DNA of 64,000 nt from Branchiostoma lanceolatum (lineage: Eukaryota > Chordata > Leptocardii > Amphioxiformes > Branchiostomatidae). The stretch covers positions 20,192,059-20,256,058 of the forward strand of contig NC_089726.1 in assembly GCF_035083965.1 (NCBI RefSeq). The letters run 5' to 3'. Under the pieces are notes generated by a model that did not search any database, was not told the origin of the DNA, and was given only the letters and a program-made list of their open reading frames with translations. Both the position numbers and the translations under genes were made by a program. Of the stretch, positions 53,101 to 63,293 are shown piece after piece. The first letter of the stretch is position 1. Each line of letters begins with the position of its first letter.

Positions 53101-54807
53101 ATGGCAACAGCACAGAGGTCACAGCTGGCATCCCTTGATTTCTGCCATGAAACACACTCAACCGCCCTCTTGCAAGGTTTGCAGGAACTGCGATCCGACA
53201 ACATGCTAGTGGATGTCATCCTCTGCATCTCCGGGAAAGAGATCCCGTGCCATAGAAATGTGCTCGCCGCCTGCAGTGGATATTTTCGCGCAATGTTCTG
53301 CAACGGACATCGTGAAAGCAAGGAGCACAGGGTTGCCATTCACGAAGCCAGCGCCGATGCCTTGCAGCTTCTTGTTGACTTTGCATACACGTCAAGGGTG
53401 ACCATCACAGAAGACAACGCTGCCGAATTGATGGAAGGGGCCAGCTTCTTCCAGGTTTTACCAGTCATTGATGCATGCACAAAGTTCCTAACAGACAATC
53501 TATGCATCAAAAACTGTATGAAGATGGTACCCGTCGGTGGCATGCTGAACCCCAGACTGGAGACCAAGGCATTGGCGTATGCCATGAAAGAGTTTACAGC
53601 GGCCAGCCAAACACCAGAGTTCCTTGATCTGACAAAGGACCAGCTCATCACACTCATCTCATCAGACGACCTCAATGCTACAGAAGAAACTGTGTACACG
53701 GCGGTGATGAAATGGATCAACCACGACACCAGGAACAGGAAGAAGGAGATGAAAGAACTGATGGAACTGGTCAGGTTCCCTTTCATGAATAAGATGTACT
53801 TTCTAGAGAAGGTGGAGGGTGACAAGATCTTGCGCGAGTGCTGTCCTGATATTGTGTCAGAAGCCCTGAAGTATCAGGCATACCCAGGGGAGGTCCAGTC
53901 ACCCCGCACCCGTCCCCGCCGCGCCATTGGTCTGAGGGAGGCAGTGGTGGTCATCGGAGGGAATGAGAAATTAGAAGAAGAAGGCATTCTTCAGGTTTAC
54001 AACAACTCCATCATGATGACTCACTCCTCTACCCCGTCAAGCACAAGTTGGATTTCCATGACCGAAATGAAGAAGAAGAATGACCATGGATTTGCTGTGG
54101 CTGTTTTGGGCACAAGTGACATTATGGTGTCTGGTGGGGTTCAGAGCAAGGACATTTGGCTGTTTCAGGCGAAACTTGACTCCTGGTCAAAACTTGCTCC
54201 GATGCTCACCGAAAGGGCCTATTGCAAGCTAGCAGTAGCGCAAGGTCAAGTGTACGCAATCGGTGGCATAATCAGTAGCTCACCTTTATGTATAACACCA
54301 GGTGTGGAAGTCTATGATCAAAGCCTGAACAAGTGGACTGAAGGTGTTCCACTCCCACAGCCAAGATGCGTGCATGCTGTTGCTGTGTTAGATGGTAGCA
54401 TTTATGTTATGGGTGGATGTCATGCTGAGAAAATTCCAACATCTACAGTGTACCGCTTCAGCCCAGGAGACTGCCAGTGGCATTCAGCAAGTGACTTGCC
54501 TGTGAGGGCTTCGTTTATTACTGCTTCAAGTCTCAACGGTAGCATCTACGTTGCTGGCCTTTCCTCAAAACTGCTCTGTTACAGGCCTCCGGAGGACTTA
54601 TGGACTGTTGTGGCCAACACAGGTACTGGGCGCAGATGTGGCATGACTGTCTTTGGTGGGGAGATTTACATCTATGGAGGCTGTGAGAACAACAATGGAA
54701 CAGCAAAGGTTTTTCAGCTTAATCAAGAAGACAAGTCACTTGCGCAGGTGGGAACGATGCAGAAGGGTCTGTTGGACCAAGTTTGTGTTACTATATTGAA
54801 GGGTTGA
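53101..54807 (+). CDS. BTB-BACK-kelch (KLHL-type) protein, copy 1
   Basis: 568 residues in one exon. It begins at ATG 53101, seven bases after an acceptor (GTATTACAG ending 53094). The BTB domain spans about residues 20-135 (DVILCISGKEIPCHRNVLAA is its core), the BACK domain with a Cul3-binding 3-box about 136-245 (SDDLNATEETVYTAVMKWI), and a kelch propeller about 265-568, with blades ending in GGxxxxxxxVxVYD-type or IYVMGGC motifs. Such proteins are substrate adaptors of Cullin-3 ubiquitin ligases: BTB dimerises and binds Cul3, and the propeller binds substrate. The propeller is diverged (blade 6 weak, a Cys-rich IYIYGGCENN end). The substrate and vertebrate orthologue cannot be named. It is the left unit of a precise tandem duplication. 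Confidence 0.93.
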   Translation: MATAQRSQLASLDFCHETHSTALLQGLQELRSDNMLVDVILCISGKEIPCHRNVLAACSGYFRAMFCNGHRESKEHRVAIHEASADALQLLVDFAYTSRVTITEDNAAELMEGASFFQVLPVIDACTKFLTDNLCIKNCMKMVPVGGMLNPRLETKALAYAMKEFTAASQTPEFLDLTKDQLITLISSDDLNATEETVYTAVMKWINHDTRNRKKEMKELMELVRFPFMNKMYFLEKVEGDKILRECCPDIVSEALKYQAYPGEVQSPRTRPRRAIGLREAVVVIGGNEKLEEEGILQVYNNSIMMTHSSTPSSTSWISMTEMKKKNDHGFAVAVLGTSDIMVSGGVQSKDIWLFQAKLDSWSKLAPMLTERAYCKLAVAQGQVYAIGGIISSSPLCITPGVEVYDQSLNKWTEGVPLPQPRCVHAVAVLDGSIYVMGGCHAEKIPTSTVYRFSPGDCQWHSASDLPVRASFITASSLNGSIYVAGLSSKLLCYRPPEDLWTVVANTGTGRRCGMTVFGGEIYIYGGCENNNGTAKVFQLNQEDKSLAQVGTMQKGLLDQVCVTILKG

Positions 54808-54813
54808 GGTACA

Positions 54814-54873
54814 AGCTGGTGTGTTACTCCTAATGGCGGTTATACTGGCTATATAGATACAGATACAGATACA
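54814..54873 (+). mobile_element. 60-bp truncated retroposon insertion in the 3' UTR of copy 1
   Basis: AGCTGGTGTGTTACTCC to a (GATACA)3 tail interrupts the sequence GAGGTACAACAGAGTG, which is uninterrupted after copy 2 (about 57531-57546). TACA is present on both sides. The insertion therefore came after the duplication, or was precisely lost from copy 2, which is less likely. Confidence 0.7.
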
Positions 54874-55927
54874 ACAGAGTGCACTTCAAGAGATCACAAC
54901 TTACAATGTGTGCGGTAGTATGAAGTATGATGTTGATAAACAGAGAGACCAACATTGCATCGTTTAACAGTGTTTCTTGTTCAGACAAATAGATGACATG
55001 ATGTTGTTTAATGTAGAATGTAATCTTAAAAGTGTTATCTTCATTAATCATTTAGATATATGTTACTCCATGAAATTTTACCCTTGAATCAAAGAATAGC
55101 ATTTTATGCTATTGAAGCTTGACTTGAAAAGACAGGAAAATGACTTTCTTTGACATTTTGTTTCAATTATCAAGTCTGTCTAGTCTATTAAAGACTTTAT
55201 CTAATACAACTATTGCCTATATAAACACTTTAGTCAGTAGGAAATATTGTAATCACTTTTCTAACGTTTGTTCATTATATATGACTGTGCATCATGTCAA
55301 GGGAATAACATTGTTACATACTGTTACTTATAGATATTGATACCAGTCAAAATTGCACTTGAGTTTTTTTAGTTACCAGCTGAACTCCTACCCTTTTTTG
55401 GATACTTAGACTGTTTTACGAAAGAGAAAATGACTCAATTGTTGCTGAGAAAAGTCGGGAGTACTGCACTAACTGTAGTACATCTCATCTGCTTTGCTTT
55501 GTTGTGAATTTGGGTTGAATAATTATGAATTAGTAGAGATTCCTTTTATTCAAGTCCAAGACAGGTGTTGTTTTTTTTAAGACCCACATTGATTTTTCTG
55601 GTCCATATGGTATATTGACAATATGTATATTATACCCTATAGCAGTACATGTAATGCATGTATATAATTGCCTTACTAACACTTGTATTAAACTAAAAAC
55701 ACCTGTCTTGTCTATAAGTATTAAAGATAATATATATCAAATACAGACAGAATGGGAGCATTACCCCTTTTCATGATTTAACACAACTGATACCTTTCTT
55801 ATTAAATTATGTTGTTATTATTTAGCCAGTTCTGTTGCTTAATGAAGTTCTGTTGAAACAAACTTACCTGATGTGTGTGTGTGCATTTATTATCTATTTA
55901 GTTCTAATCACTTGATGATCCGACAAC
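54874..55927 (+). other. intergenic part of duplication unit 1
   Basis: Homologous to 57540-58667 with many indels (for example AACTTACAATGTGTGCGGTA and CCAAGACAGGTGT in both). Unit 1 ends at 55916 in TTCTAATCACTTGAT. No gene. ATTAAA words near 55187 and 55689 could serve as polyadenylation signals. Confidence 0.6.
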
Positions 55928-57535
55928 ATGCTAGTGGATGTCATCCTCTGCATCTCCGGGAAAGAGATCCCGTGCCATAGAAATGTGCTCGCCGCCTGTA
56001 GTGGATATTTTCGCGCAATGTTCTGCAACGGACATCGTGAAAGCAAGGAGCACAGGGTTGCCATTCACGAAGCCAGCGCCGATGCCTTGCAGCTTCTTGT
56101 TGACTTTGCATACACGTCAAGGGTGACCATCACAGAAGACAACGCTGCCGAATTGATGGAAGGGGCCAGCTTCTTCCAGGTTTTACCAGTCATTGATGCA
56201 TGCACAAAGTTCCTAACAGACAATCTATGCATCAAAAACTGTATGAAGATGGTACCCGTCGGTGGCATGCTGAACCCCAGACTGGAGACCAAGGCATTGG
56301 GGTATGCCATGGAAGAGTTTACAGCGGCCAGCCAAACACCAGAGTTCCTTGATCTGACAAAGGACCAGCTCATCACACTCATCTCATCAGACGACCTCAA
56401 TGCTACAGAAGAAACTGTGTACACGGCGGTGATGAAATGGATCAACCACGACACCAGGAACAGGAAGAAGGAGATGAAAGAACTGATGGCACTGGTCAGA
56501 TTCCCCTTCATGAATAAGATGTACTTTCTAGAGAAGGTGGAGGGTGACAAGACCTTGCGCAAGTGCTGTCCAGATATTGTGTCAGAAGCCCTGAAGTATC
56601 AGGCATTCCCAGGGGAGGTCCAGTCACCCCGCACCCGTCCCCGCCGCGCCAGTGGTCTGAGGGAGGCAGTGGTGGTCATCGGAGGGAATGAGAAATTAGA
56701 AGGAGAACAACGCATGGCTTCGGTTTACAACAACTCCATCATGATGACGCACTCCTCTACACCGTCAAGCACAAGTTGGACTTCCATGACGGAAATGAAG
56801 AACGAGAATGACCATGGATTTGCTGTGGCTGTTTTGAGCACAAGTGACATTATGGTGTCTTGTGGGATTCGGAGCGAGGATGTTTGGCTGTATCAGGTGA
56901 AACTTGACTCCTGGTCTAAACTTGCTCCGATGCTCACCGAAAGGGCCTATTGCAAGCTAGCAGTAGCGCAAGGTCAAGTGTATGCAATTGGTGGCATAAT
57001 CAGTAGCTCACCTTTATGTTTAACACCAGGTGTGGAAGTCTATGATCAAAGCCTGAACAAGTGGACTGAAGGTGTTCCACTCCCACAGCCAAGATACGTG
57101 CATGCCGTTGCTGTGTTAGATGGTAGCATTTATGTGATGGGTGGATGTGATGCTGAGAAAGTCACAACATCTACGGTGTACCGCTTCAGCCCAGGAGACT
57201 GCCAGTGGAATTCAGTAAGGGACTTGCCTGTGAGGGCCTCTTTCATTACTGCTTCATGTCTCAATGGCAGCATCTATGTTGCTGGCGTTTCCTCAAAACT
57301 GCTCTGTTACATGCCTCAGGAGGACTTGTGGACTGTTTTAGCCAACACTGGTACTGGATACGGCTGTAGTATGACTGTCTTTGGTGGAAAGATTTACATC
57401 TATGGAGGCTGTGAGAATAACAATGGAACAACAAAGGTTTTTCAGCTTAATCAAGAAGACAAGTCACTTAAACAAGTGGGAACCATGCACAAGGGTCTGT
57501 TCGACCATGTTTGTGTTACTATATTGAAGGGTTGA
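55928..57535 (+). CDS. BTB-BACK-kelch protein, copy 2, N-terminally truncated by the duplication
   Basis: 535 residues, open throughout and about 90 percent or more similar to copy 1. The duplicated DNA starts at 55917 (GATCCGACAACATG). The codon at the breakpoint, CGA (Arg31) in copy 1, has become TGA, and no AG acceptor lies between it and the ATG at 55928. Translation can thus only start at what is Met35 of copy 1. Lost are the first helix and strand of the BTB domain (HSTALLQGLQELRSDN), which in BTB proteins swap between subunits and form the dimer interface. BACK and kelch are complete, with one extra residue near 260. Substitutions do not break the frame, which suggests either recent origin or retained function. 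No promoter is included in the unit, so expression would need read-through or a new promoter. Confidence 0.88.
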   Translation: MLVDVILCISGKEIPCHRNVLAACSGYFRAMFCNGHRESKEHRVAIHEASADALQLLVDFAYTSRVTITEDNAAELMEGASFFQVLPVIDACTKFLTDNLCIKNCMKMVPVGGMLNPRLETKALGYAMEEFTAASQTPEFLDLTKDQLITLISSDDLNATEETVYTAVMKWINHDTRNRKKEMKELMALVRFPFMNKMYFLEKVEGDKTLRKCCPDIVSEALKYQAFPGEVQSPRTRPRRASGLREAVVVIGGNEKLEGEQRMASVYNNSIMMTHSSTPSSTSWTSMTEMKNENDHGFAVAVLSTSDIMVSCGIRSEDVWLYQVKLDSWSKLAPMLTERAYCKLAVAQGQVYAIGGIISSSPLCLTPGVEVYDQSLNKWTEGVPLPQPRYVHAVAVLDGSIYVMGGCDAEKVTTSTVYRFSPGDCQWNSVRDLPVRASFITASCLNGSIYVAGVSSKLLCYMPQEDLWTVLANTGTGYGCSMTVFGGKIYIYGGCENNNGTTKVFQLNQEDKSLKQVGTMHKGLFDHVCVTILKG

Positions 57536-58667
57536 GGTACAACAGAGTGCCCTGCACTTCAAGAGATCACAACTTACAATGTGTGCGGTAATATAAAGTA
57601 TAATGTTGATAAACAGAGAGATCAACATTGTATCATTGGACAGTGTTGCTTGTTAAGACAACTAGATGACATGATTGAAAGTCAGCATTTAGTAAGCAAG
57701 TTGTGAAGAAAATTACATGAAGACAAGATAGTCCACACAGATCCTATTGACGACATGTTCAAACATTTAGCAGCATTTTAAAAGTGTTTACTTCATTAAT
57801 CATTTAGATAAAGGTTATCCGGTGAAATTTGACCCTTAAATCAAAGAAAAATATTCAATACTCTGCTATTTGATTTCAAGCTAAACATGAAAAGGGGCAG
57901 GAAAAGAACTTTCTTAACTTCTTTTAAACTCTACATTTTGTTTTATTATCATTTTCTTAATGTCTGTTCTAGGCTATTTCCGTTAAAATGTAGCCTATAG
58001 AAATGCTGTTGCCACTGGGAAGTATGTAATCACTTTACTAACGTTTGTTCTCTATAGACTGTGCATCGTGTCAAGGGAATAACATTGTTACCTACTGTTA
58101 CTAATAGATATTGGTACCATTTAAGATTGTACTTGAGTTTTTTTAGTTACCAGCTAAACCCCTGCCCGATATTGGATACCTAGACTGTTTTTCGAAAGAG
58201 AAAATGACTCAATTATTGGTGAGAAAAGTGGGGAGTACTGCACTAACTATAGTACATCTCATGTGCTTTGCTTTGTTGTGAGTTTGGGTTGAATAATTAT
58301 GAATTAGTAGTGGTTCAAGTCCAAGACAGGTGTGTGTTTTTTTAAGATCCACATTGATTTTTCTGGTCCTTATGGTATATTGAAAATATGTATCTTATAC
58401 CCTATACCAGTTCATGTAATGCATGTATATAATTGCCTTTCTAACACTTGTATTAAACTAAAAACACCTGTCTTGTCTATCAGTATTAAAGATACAAATA
58501 GAGACAGAACGGGAGTATTACCCCTTTTCATCATTTTACACAACTGGTACCTTTCTTATTAAACTATGTTGTTATTATTTAGCCAGTTCTGTTACTTAAC
58601 GAAGTTCTGTTGAAACAAACTTACCTGATGTGTGTTTTTATTATCTACTTAGTTCTAATCACTTGAT
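57536..58667 (+). other. intergenic part of duplication unit 2
   Basis: Mirrors 54808-55916 and ends at the same phrase TTCTAATCACTTGAT, after which single-copy sequence (GACAAAAGGCTCTC) follows. Contains about 105 bp at 57675-57780 not present in unit 1. No gene. Confidence 0.6.
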
Positions 58668-58844
58668 GACAAAAGGCTCTCTCAGTACATTGTGAAATTT
58701 GAGGTTTACCTTTAATGTAAAGAATGGTTTATGGTTTATTGGTCAGAAATTACACGTGCAATGGCATCCAGCCCTGAATTGCTGCAGGGTCTTCAATCAC
58801 ATAATACACAACAGATACATATTTGCTCCACACTTGCACTATGT
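58668..58844. other. no gene seen
   Basis: Short single-copy stretch to the right of the duplication. Confidence 0.4.
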
Positions 58845-59053
58845 GGAACTGTCGCAAGGGTCTGGGCGGCTGCCAATCGGCGCCAGCAGGTGACCTCAAT
58901 AAGACCTTCCCCAACCGAAGTCAGGTACCCATTCACACCTGGGTGGAGTGAGGAAAGTCGCGTAAAGTGCATTTCCCAAGGGAACAACATCGGGACATAC
59001 CAGTGGTTTCGGTTCTGGGCGAAACACTCTTGATTGCGCCACACGACGCCACA
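58845..59053 (-). mobile_element. tRNA-derived SINE, head partly deleted
   Basis: Minus strand reads GTGGCGTCGTGTGGCGCAAT, then lacks the B-box part, then continues with CCTTGGGAAATGCACTTTAC, CCACCCAGGTGTGAATGGG and GGTCACCTGCTGGCGCC. Same family as 46212 and 48239, with a longer 3' body. Confidence 0.7.
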
Positions 59054-59154
59054 TAATGGCATAATCGCCGAATCTGTAAACAGAGACTATATCAGGATTC
59101 TGGGAATATGTTAGGGTGATCTCCAATTTATAAAGTTGAAGAACCGCCCCTGTC

Positions 59155-59229
59155 AACATCTGCTTGGATATTTCCCATGTGCAACGTACCCCGAGACAGG
59201 GAGGTAGACGTCATCTCCAAGCAGATGTT
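59155..59229. repeat. 75-bp hairpin element (AACATCTGCTTGG ends)
   Basis: AACATCTGCTTGGATAT and ATCTCCAAGCAGATGTT are inverted, with GAGGTAGACGTC just before the right arm. The element at 61684-61768 has the same plan. Single arms occur at 2569, 16813, 61591 and 63340, and a pair at 13270-13316. Confidence 0.6.
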
Positions 59230-59719
59230 GGAAGCGAAAATTTGAACGATTTTTGGCTGCTCCATTTTTCTGACATGCCGGAAAATTGAGAGATTTCTTT
59301 TCAATATACAGTGTTTATGATTGGAGATTGGGTAGACGTGCACCTCTCCCCATTCATAATCCCCTGTTCAAAAGGCTCGCTCAAATAGTGCATAGTAATC
59401 CCCATATGTATAGGAATGTGTTAATGTCACCGAGGGGGATATGGGGGGTCGAGGGGCACAGATCAGACCGTGAACTTGTTATTTTAGTCTACATTTCACG
59501 ACATCTCATTGGATATACTGGGCTAGACGGCATTCCGAATCACGCCCCTGAATGGGATAAGGTCGTGCGACTTTTAGCGGTTTCTTGTTGCTCTGTTATA
59601 TACTATGTATTGGTGATTTATGGTAAGCAAATAAACAGCACGTGACTAATAAATCTAAAAAAATAAATCAGACGTTGTTCTAGCTGCATGGCTGGGCTTC
59701 TTTGTCACCTTTTCGATTG
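59230..59719. other. no gene seen
   Basis: The frame 59286-59645 is open for 119 codons but without recognisable family or splice borders. Confidence 0.35.
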
Positions 59720-60370
59720 CGCAAGCCGGTGTTTTTTAATTAATTATGCAAATCAGGAATTTATTTGCATAATTGGTATCTGTTGATGCTCCACTTTCAA
59801 TAAACCACATGTTACATGTATGTGAGTCTTATAATGGAAAACACTGCAAATGTAGATTTTCCTCGTTAGTTATGCAAATCAAGTCGCAATTAGCATAATT
59901 TGCACTTCATTGTGTACATCTCTGTCTAAGCTACCTGCATACTAAATATGATGGAAATCCGTCTTTCCTTTGTTCAGTTATTCCCCTTAGAAGATTTTCA
60001 CAATAACGCCACTGCAGTTCCATAGTAAGCTGCTAGGGGGCCCAAACCTACACCCTTTCTTAATTACATCACAAGCTATCTGTCACCCAAAAATCAAGAC
60101 CATAGCACGTCCAGGTCAAAAGATACAAAAATTGAAGTTCTGCTGCAGTACCAAGGTCACATACCAGGGGGCCCAAAATCGACCTTAAACTTCGGCTTCA
60201 CAACACCTACCCACATACCAAATATCATCGTGATCCATCAAAAGGTTCCTGAGTTATGCTGACTACAGTAGTGCGGAAACACAAACAGACAGACAAACAA
60301 ACAGACAAACAAACACACACACAGACACACCCAAAACTATATCTCCATTTTTGATGGAGATAATAATTAT
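59720..60370 (+). repeat. dispersed repeat with GCTAGGGGGCCCAAA motifs and (ACAG/ACAA) tail
   Basis: Starts with inverted TTATGCAAATCAGG and TTTGCATAATTGG units, continues through AAGCTGCTAGGGGGCCCAAA and CATACCAGGGGGCCCAAAAT, and ends in ACAGACAGACAAACAAACAG-type sequence and a small hairpin ATCTCCATTTTTGATGGAGAT. Related to the inside of the element at 32077-34215. Confidence 0.6.
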
Positions 60371-62520
60371 AGAAAAGGTGGGACATTACGTCTTCCATTG
60401 CTTACAAAAGAGAAGTTAAACCCTTCACTAGTTAAAGACAATTACGTTTTTATAATCTAGTTTAGCCGCTTTTATACCTATATTTTGTACCCTGTTCTTT
60501 TTTCTACGTTATTTGCAATTAGCCTTCGGGCAGGAATTTGCAATCAACTTATTATTCTTATTACGAAGGGCTTTCCTGATACTCTCCAAGGAAATGTTGA
60601 AGGAAGAGACCGTCACCTGGTTGGTATCGTTTTCTGATAGCCGTCTATTTCAGACAGGACAGTATGGAGTGCTCGCGGCATATTTTCCTTTATCAGACAA
60701 GCCTTGGCATGGGTACCGTGGTGTGGGAGGAGTTTGGAGGAGGAGAGAACATGTCTGCTCCATTAACGGGTCTACAACTCCACAGCCACCCTTGGCCAGC
60801 TTCCAGGGCTTCCAGCTTTCACCACAATCCTAGAGGGACCGGAGATCAAATGCAGTCCCGACACTGCAAGTCCGCCTGGACTACCCGTGGAACGCTCTGT
60901 TGACATAAGTAAGAAATACAGAATCCAAGGATCATAGACAAGCTTACCTTGTCTTCAGCGCAAATCTGTCCAAATGCCAACACGCGTTCAGGCATCCAGT
61001 GCCAATCTTGACATCACAATTATCATGCTATCAGGCGACACTGTTACTAAAGGTTATAATAATGATGACTGGTTTTATTGAATGAACTCTCTTCACAGCC
61101 AAAATGGGCTGAATTGCGAAATTCAGTACATAATTTCCCATAATAAGATACAAAAAAAACAATACATTAAAAACATCATTATACATATATTTCCGTTAAT
61201 ACACTTTGTTGTTGAAGAGTTTGACAATATATAGCAGGGGACTGTTGGCATACCGCTTGGTACGTGCTGGTATGAGGTCAAGTTTACATTTTTGTCTTGT
61301 TGCCATCTTTGTCACTTCGCCCCTTCGGTTTGGCAGCCAATGATGGTAAAGGCAGTTACACGAGCAGTTGCCCGTAGTGTACAGATGTCGGTTTATACAA
61401 GAGATACACGCATTCCCGCCCATCTAAGTACAGCGTTTAGATAAGAAAGTTGTAGAAATAAACAAGGAATATATGGACGTAAAGATGTCAGCTCGAAATG
61501 CCTCTTACATAAGCTGACTTGGGAAACAGAAAAGTCTCTCTCTAAAACTAAATAATGGCATCAAGCTCTGTCATCAACACGCCTGTACTGATCTCCAAGC
61601 AGATATTTGGAGGGGAACATGTAACATTTTGCAACTGCCTGGGGAGTCTCGCGGTAGTTGGAGAACGTATGATCGTCCCACCAAACATCTGCTTGGAGAT
61701 TAATCACAGTGCTGATATACTCAGTGTAACCCAAATATCGAGGTAGATGTAATCTCCAAGGAAAGGTTGCAAGCAAAAATGTTTTACAAAATTGGCAGCT
61801 CCATTTTTCTGACAAGCCAAAAAACAACAAGATCAAATGCATTCCGGATACTCAGCCAAGTCGCCTGGACTACCGGTGTAAGGTTTTGTCGACATAAGTT
61901 AGAAATACAGGATCGCAGACAAGATTTTGTCTTCAGTGGAAACTTGTCCAAACGCCAGCACGCATTCAGGGATTCGGTAGTCGCTACCAGACTCCCTCGG
62001 TCGCTGGAAGAATAGCAGAAATTGGTCAAATAGACAGATAACACGATCTATAGTACATGAGCCTGAAAGGGGCCAAGAAATGTGATTTCGTTACACCCAT
62101 CTTACAGAAAAGGTTTGACCTAATTCTGTGCTAGAGGGGCCTCTACTCTACCACCCAGTATGATTTTATGCCCACAATTCTGGTATAACGTTGTTTTTTT
62201 TGCTAGCGTAGCTAAAAGATAGAACACTTAGTCTGCACAGGTGAAAAAAAAAGTTTTTTTTTCAATGGGGAGGGGCAAAATATCAAAGATCGATGTGTTT
62301 TATTCAAAATTGGTAGGCAGATGCCACTTTTCATGGGAAAAACCAAACTGTTAATTTTTTTCAAAGTTATTAGCTGATCTGGGAGCACAGTTTGCGACAT
62401 GACTAGGATTCAGTGCCAATCTTGACATCATAATCATCATGAATTCGGGCGATACTATTACACGAACAGTTTTCTAGTACAGATGTGGGAAAGACAACCC
62501 GCGGTCTCTTCGATGCCCTC
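60371..62520. other. duplicated non-coding blocks, no supported gene
   Basis: The block 60833-61050 (GTCCGCCTGGACTACCCGTG, GACATAAGTAAGAAATACAG, TTGTCTTCAGCGCAAATCTG) recurs in two parts at 61833-61980 and 62405-62470. An acceptor-like CCGTCTATTTCAG ends at 60655 before an open frame, but no family is recognised. A hairpin of the AACATCTGCTTGG type is at 61684-61768. Confidence 0.4.
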
Positions 62521-62834
62521 CAGTCGTTTTACGTCGCAACCATGAAATCTTGCTCTTTTCAATCTAGATCTCTTAATCCGTTGCAAACGAAGCGACCTAA
62601 TTGATTTTGAATGTCGGCAAGACGAAAACGCTATCGTCCTTGGTAGCTAACAGAAGCGGGAACAGAAACCAGATTTGCAGGTGATGAAGACATGAAACAG
62701 ATAACGTTAGATAAGGAGGTTTTCCTGTGAACCGTATAGTGGACCAATTTCTGCACAGCTATGTATGTGCGTCCAAAGTGAACATGACAGAAACCTTGGC
62801 CGCAACCAGGAAATTTAACAACCACTGAACAAAC

Positions 62835-62960
62835 GGCAAATTCAGTACTATAGTCAGTAGATTCAGTAATACAGTCAGCAGATTCAGTAATACAGTCAGC
62901 AGATTCAATAATACAGCAGATTCAGTAATACAGTCAGCAGAATTAGTACTAGTAATACAG
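62835..62960 (+). repeat. minisatellite, unit about 22 bp (ATTCAGTAATACAGTCAGCAG)
   Basis: About five tandem units, the last degenerate (GAATTAGTACTAGTAATACAG). The unit given in the call is 21 bases in the DNA; its core is TTCAGTAATACAGTCAGC. Confidence 0.7.
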
Positions 62961-63139
62961 TCGCTTGTGCTGTTACACCTGCATGGGTAATGTTGATCTT
63001 GGATTACACAATGATCTCGACCAGACTGCCAAAGAAGAACACTGCCTCAGCTGTGTCCTGCCTTCGACACTTGGGTCTATTTAGGTAAATCTCCGCCTGC
63101 TACTTGAAGTCAAGAGTCAAAGGCAAAGCAGATGTCTTT

Positions 63140-63228
63140 TTTCTTACACGGGCCAAGGTTCTCTGATGCCGGCAATGGACTTTCGCCGCCAAGGGACGGC
63201 ATTAGAGAACCTTGGCCCGTGTAAGAAA
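63140..63228. repeat. 89-base hairpin with a 32-bp stem
   Basis: TTTCTTACACGGGCCAAGG and onward (63140-63171) pairs with the complement at 63197-63228 with one mismatch, across a 25-base loop. The stem and loop size are in the range of a microRNA precursor, but a right end of the palindromic-element family (GCCGCCATACTAGGAAGTCTG) follows at 63260, so a transposon origin is more likely. Confidence 0.5.
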
Positions 63229-63293
63229 TCGCGTCACCCCCTCCCCCAAATATATACGCCGCCATACTAGGAAGTCTGCGAATGAGGCTAGCT

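Noticed and set aside
53213-56562. Other-frame open stretches within the kelch genes
   Set aside because: Shadows of the kelch frames; repeated in both copies only because of the duplication.
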